Part shown: positions 62,868 to 64,000 of the stretch, one piece after another | Layout: every line of letters begins with the position of its first letter | How positions within the stretch are numbered: position 1 is the stretch's first letter | NCBI RefSeq assembly: GCF_020171315.1 | Contig: NZ_JAIUZP010000001.1 | Location: 124,001-188,000 of the forward strand | DNA: 64,000 nucleotides | Direction of reading: 5' to 3' | DNA from: Pseudooceanicola nanhaiensis | GTDB taxonomy: Bacteria > Pseudomonadota > Alphaproteobacteria > Rhodobacterales > Rhodobacteraceae | Notes under the pieces: model-generated | The model's database searches: none | Seen by the model: the letters and a program-made list of their open reading frames with translations, nothing else | Told to the model about the DNA's origin: nothing | Position numbers and translations under genes: made by a program

Positions 62868-64000
62868 TCAGGCCCAGCTGCCCGAGAAATCCGCCGGGAT
62901 CTGCAGGACGGAGCGGTCGAGCTCGTCGATCCGCCGCTTGCCGCAGAGCGCCATGGAGATGTCCATCTCCCGCGCGATCACTTCCAGCGCGCGGGTCACC
63001 CCGGCCTGGCCCATGGCACCCAGCCCATAGACGAAGGCGCGGCCGATGTAGGTGCCCTTGGCGCCCATGGCCACGGCCTTCATCACGTCCTGACCCGAGC
63101 GGATGCCGCTGTCGAGGTGCACCTCCACCTGGTCGCCCACGGCCTGCAGGATCGGATCCAGCGCCCGGATCGAGGAAATCGCCCCGTCCAGCTGGCGCCC
63201 GCCGTGGTTCGAGACGATGATCGCATCCGCGCCGACCTTGGCCGCCATCACCGCGTCCTCGGCATCGAGGATGCCCTTCAGGATGACCTTGCCGCCCCAG
63301 TATTCCTTGAGCTTGGCCACCTTCTCCCAGTTGAGCGCCGGATCGAACTGCTCCGCCGTCCAGGACGACAGGGAGGAGAGGTTGCTGACGCCCTTGGCGT
63401 GGCCCACGATGTTCCCGAAGGTCCGCCGCGGCGTCTGCAGCATGCCCATGCCCCAGGCCCATTTGGTCGAGAGGTCGAGGATGTTCTTGGGCGTCATCTT
63501 GGGCGGGGCGGTCAGACCGTTCTTCAGGTCCTTGTGGCGCTGACCGAGGATCTGCAGGTCCAGCGTGATCACGAGCGCCGAGCAGTTCGCCGCCTTCGCC
63601 CGGTCGATAAGGCGATAGACGTAATCCATGTCCTTCATGGTGTAGAGCTGCATCCAGAAGGGCTTGCTGGTGTGGGCCGCCACATCCTCGATCGAACAGA
63701 TGGACATGGTGGAGAGGGTGAAGGGCACGCCGAAGGCCTCTGCCGCCCGCGCCGCCTTGATCTCGCCATCGGGCGACTGCATCCCGGTCAGGCCCACCGG
63801 GGCCAAGGCCACCGGCATGGCGACCTTCTGGCCGATCATCTCGCTTTCGAGGCTGCGGCCGGTCATGTCCACCGCAACCCGCTGGCGCAGGTGGATCTTC
63901 TGGAAGTCGGTGGTGTTCTCGCGGAAGGTCTGCTCGGTCCAGCTGCCGCTCTCGGCGTAGTCGTAGAACATCTTCGGCGTGCGGCGGCGGTGCAGTCGCT
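62868..64000 (-). CDS. FMN-dependent alpha-hydroxy-acid dehydrogenase, LldD-like (N-terminus cut off)
   Basis: The visible 377 residues lack only the start. The frame continues through the ATG at 63971 into LHRRRTPKMFYDYAESGSW and off the window, matching the family N-terminus. The catalytic His is in IIVSNHGGRQLDGA, with the FMN phosphate site in HLDSGIRSGQDVMKAVAMGAKGTYIGRAFVYGLG. PVGLTGMQSPDGEIKAARAA is an early family block. Members oxidise L-lactate or related 2-hydroxy acids; lactate is most likely but not proven. Minus strand, convergent with the methyltransferase. Confidence 0.93.
   Translation of the reverse strand, partial: RLHRRRTPKMFYDYAESGSWTEQTFRENTTDFQKIHLRQRVAVDMTGRSLESEMIGQKVAMPVALAPVGLTGMQSPDGEIKAARAAEAFGVPFTLSTMSICSIEDVAAHTSKPFWMQLYTMKDMDYVYRLIDRAKAANCSALVITLDLQILGQRHKDLKNGLTAPPKMTPKNILDLSTKWAWGMGMLQTPRRTFGNIVGHAKGVSNLSSLSSWTAEQFDPALNWEKVAKLKEYWGGKVILKGILDAEDAVMAAKVGADAIIVSNHGGRQLDGAISSIRALDPILQAVGDQVEVHLDSGIRSGQDVMKAVAMGAKGTYIGRAFVYGLGAMGQAGVTRALEVIAREMDISMALCGKRRIDELDRSVLQIPADFSGSWA

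Overview
The window reads as one contiguous piece of chromosome from a marine-type alphaproteobacterium of the Rhodobacterales (Rhodobacteraceae/Roseobacteraceae). This is inferred from very high GC, the short Rhodobacter-type porin, the alphaproteobacterial DUF4170, DUF3576 and BamF-type lipoproteins, and several gene orders typical of the group: folK-rpoZ-rsh-DUF2062-pdxJ; pmbA-cysQ-DUF4170-waaA-lpxK; leuS-lptE-holA; heparinase-purH-lspA-bamF; amidase-mrcA-prfB. The genus cannot be fixed from sequence alone. I see no rRNA or tRNA gene, insertion sequence, prophage or CRISPR array. Nearly all genes are core housekeeping, and both end genes are cut by the window edge.

Layout. 0-6 kb: a YqaA-like membrane protein (cut), a NYN nuclease-like protein, then folate (folK), transcription (rpoZ), stringent response (rsh), a DUF2062 membrane protein and pyridoxine synthesis (pdxJ). 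6-11 kb, minus strand: lipid A/Kdo assembly (waaA, lpxK) with DUF4170, CysQ and PmbA. 11.5-15.3 kb: an SDR-crotonase pair, an HNH protein, a BaiN-like flavoprotein and a GST, around a cluster of intergenic palindromes. 15.4-21.5 kb: holA, lptE and leuS, with a glycosyltransferase of opposite direction between leuS and DUF3576. 22-27.3 kb: porin, YggS, an overlapping glutamine amidotransferase-amidoligase pair, RlmN and an IalB-like secreted protein. 27.6-35.2 kb, minus strand: two M16 peptidases, bamF, lspA, purH and a heparinase-like protein. 35.3-37.6 kb: a secreted phytase-type esterase behind a Pho box. 37.7-43.4 kb: recR, ybaB, guanine deaminase, mgtE, 5-FCL and a zinc-ribbon metallopeptidase. 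43.8-45 kb: an acidic protein built from nine 39-residue repeats. 45-53 kb: gltX, a gamma-glutamylcyclotransferase, an Rrf2 regulator and a glycine-riboswitch-controlled gcvT-gcvH-VOC-gcvP operon. 53-64 kb: prfB, mrcA, amidase, a ThDP enzyme, rplY, a TPR-methyltransferase and the start-truncated lldD-like gene.

How the parts connect: many products serve the cell envelope (LpxK, WaaA, LptE, BamF, LspA, MrcA, amidase, porin, M16 pair) or one-carbon metabolism (FolK, 5-FCL, glycine cleavage). The most unusual items are the decapeptide-repeat acidic protein, the amidoligase-amidotransferase pair, a non-GCV VOC gene inside the glycine cleavage operon, a Pho box before a phytase-like esterase, and families of double-palindrome repeats that sit just downstream of stop codons.
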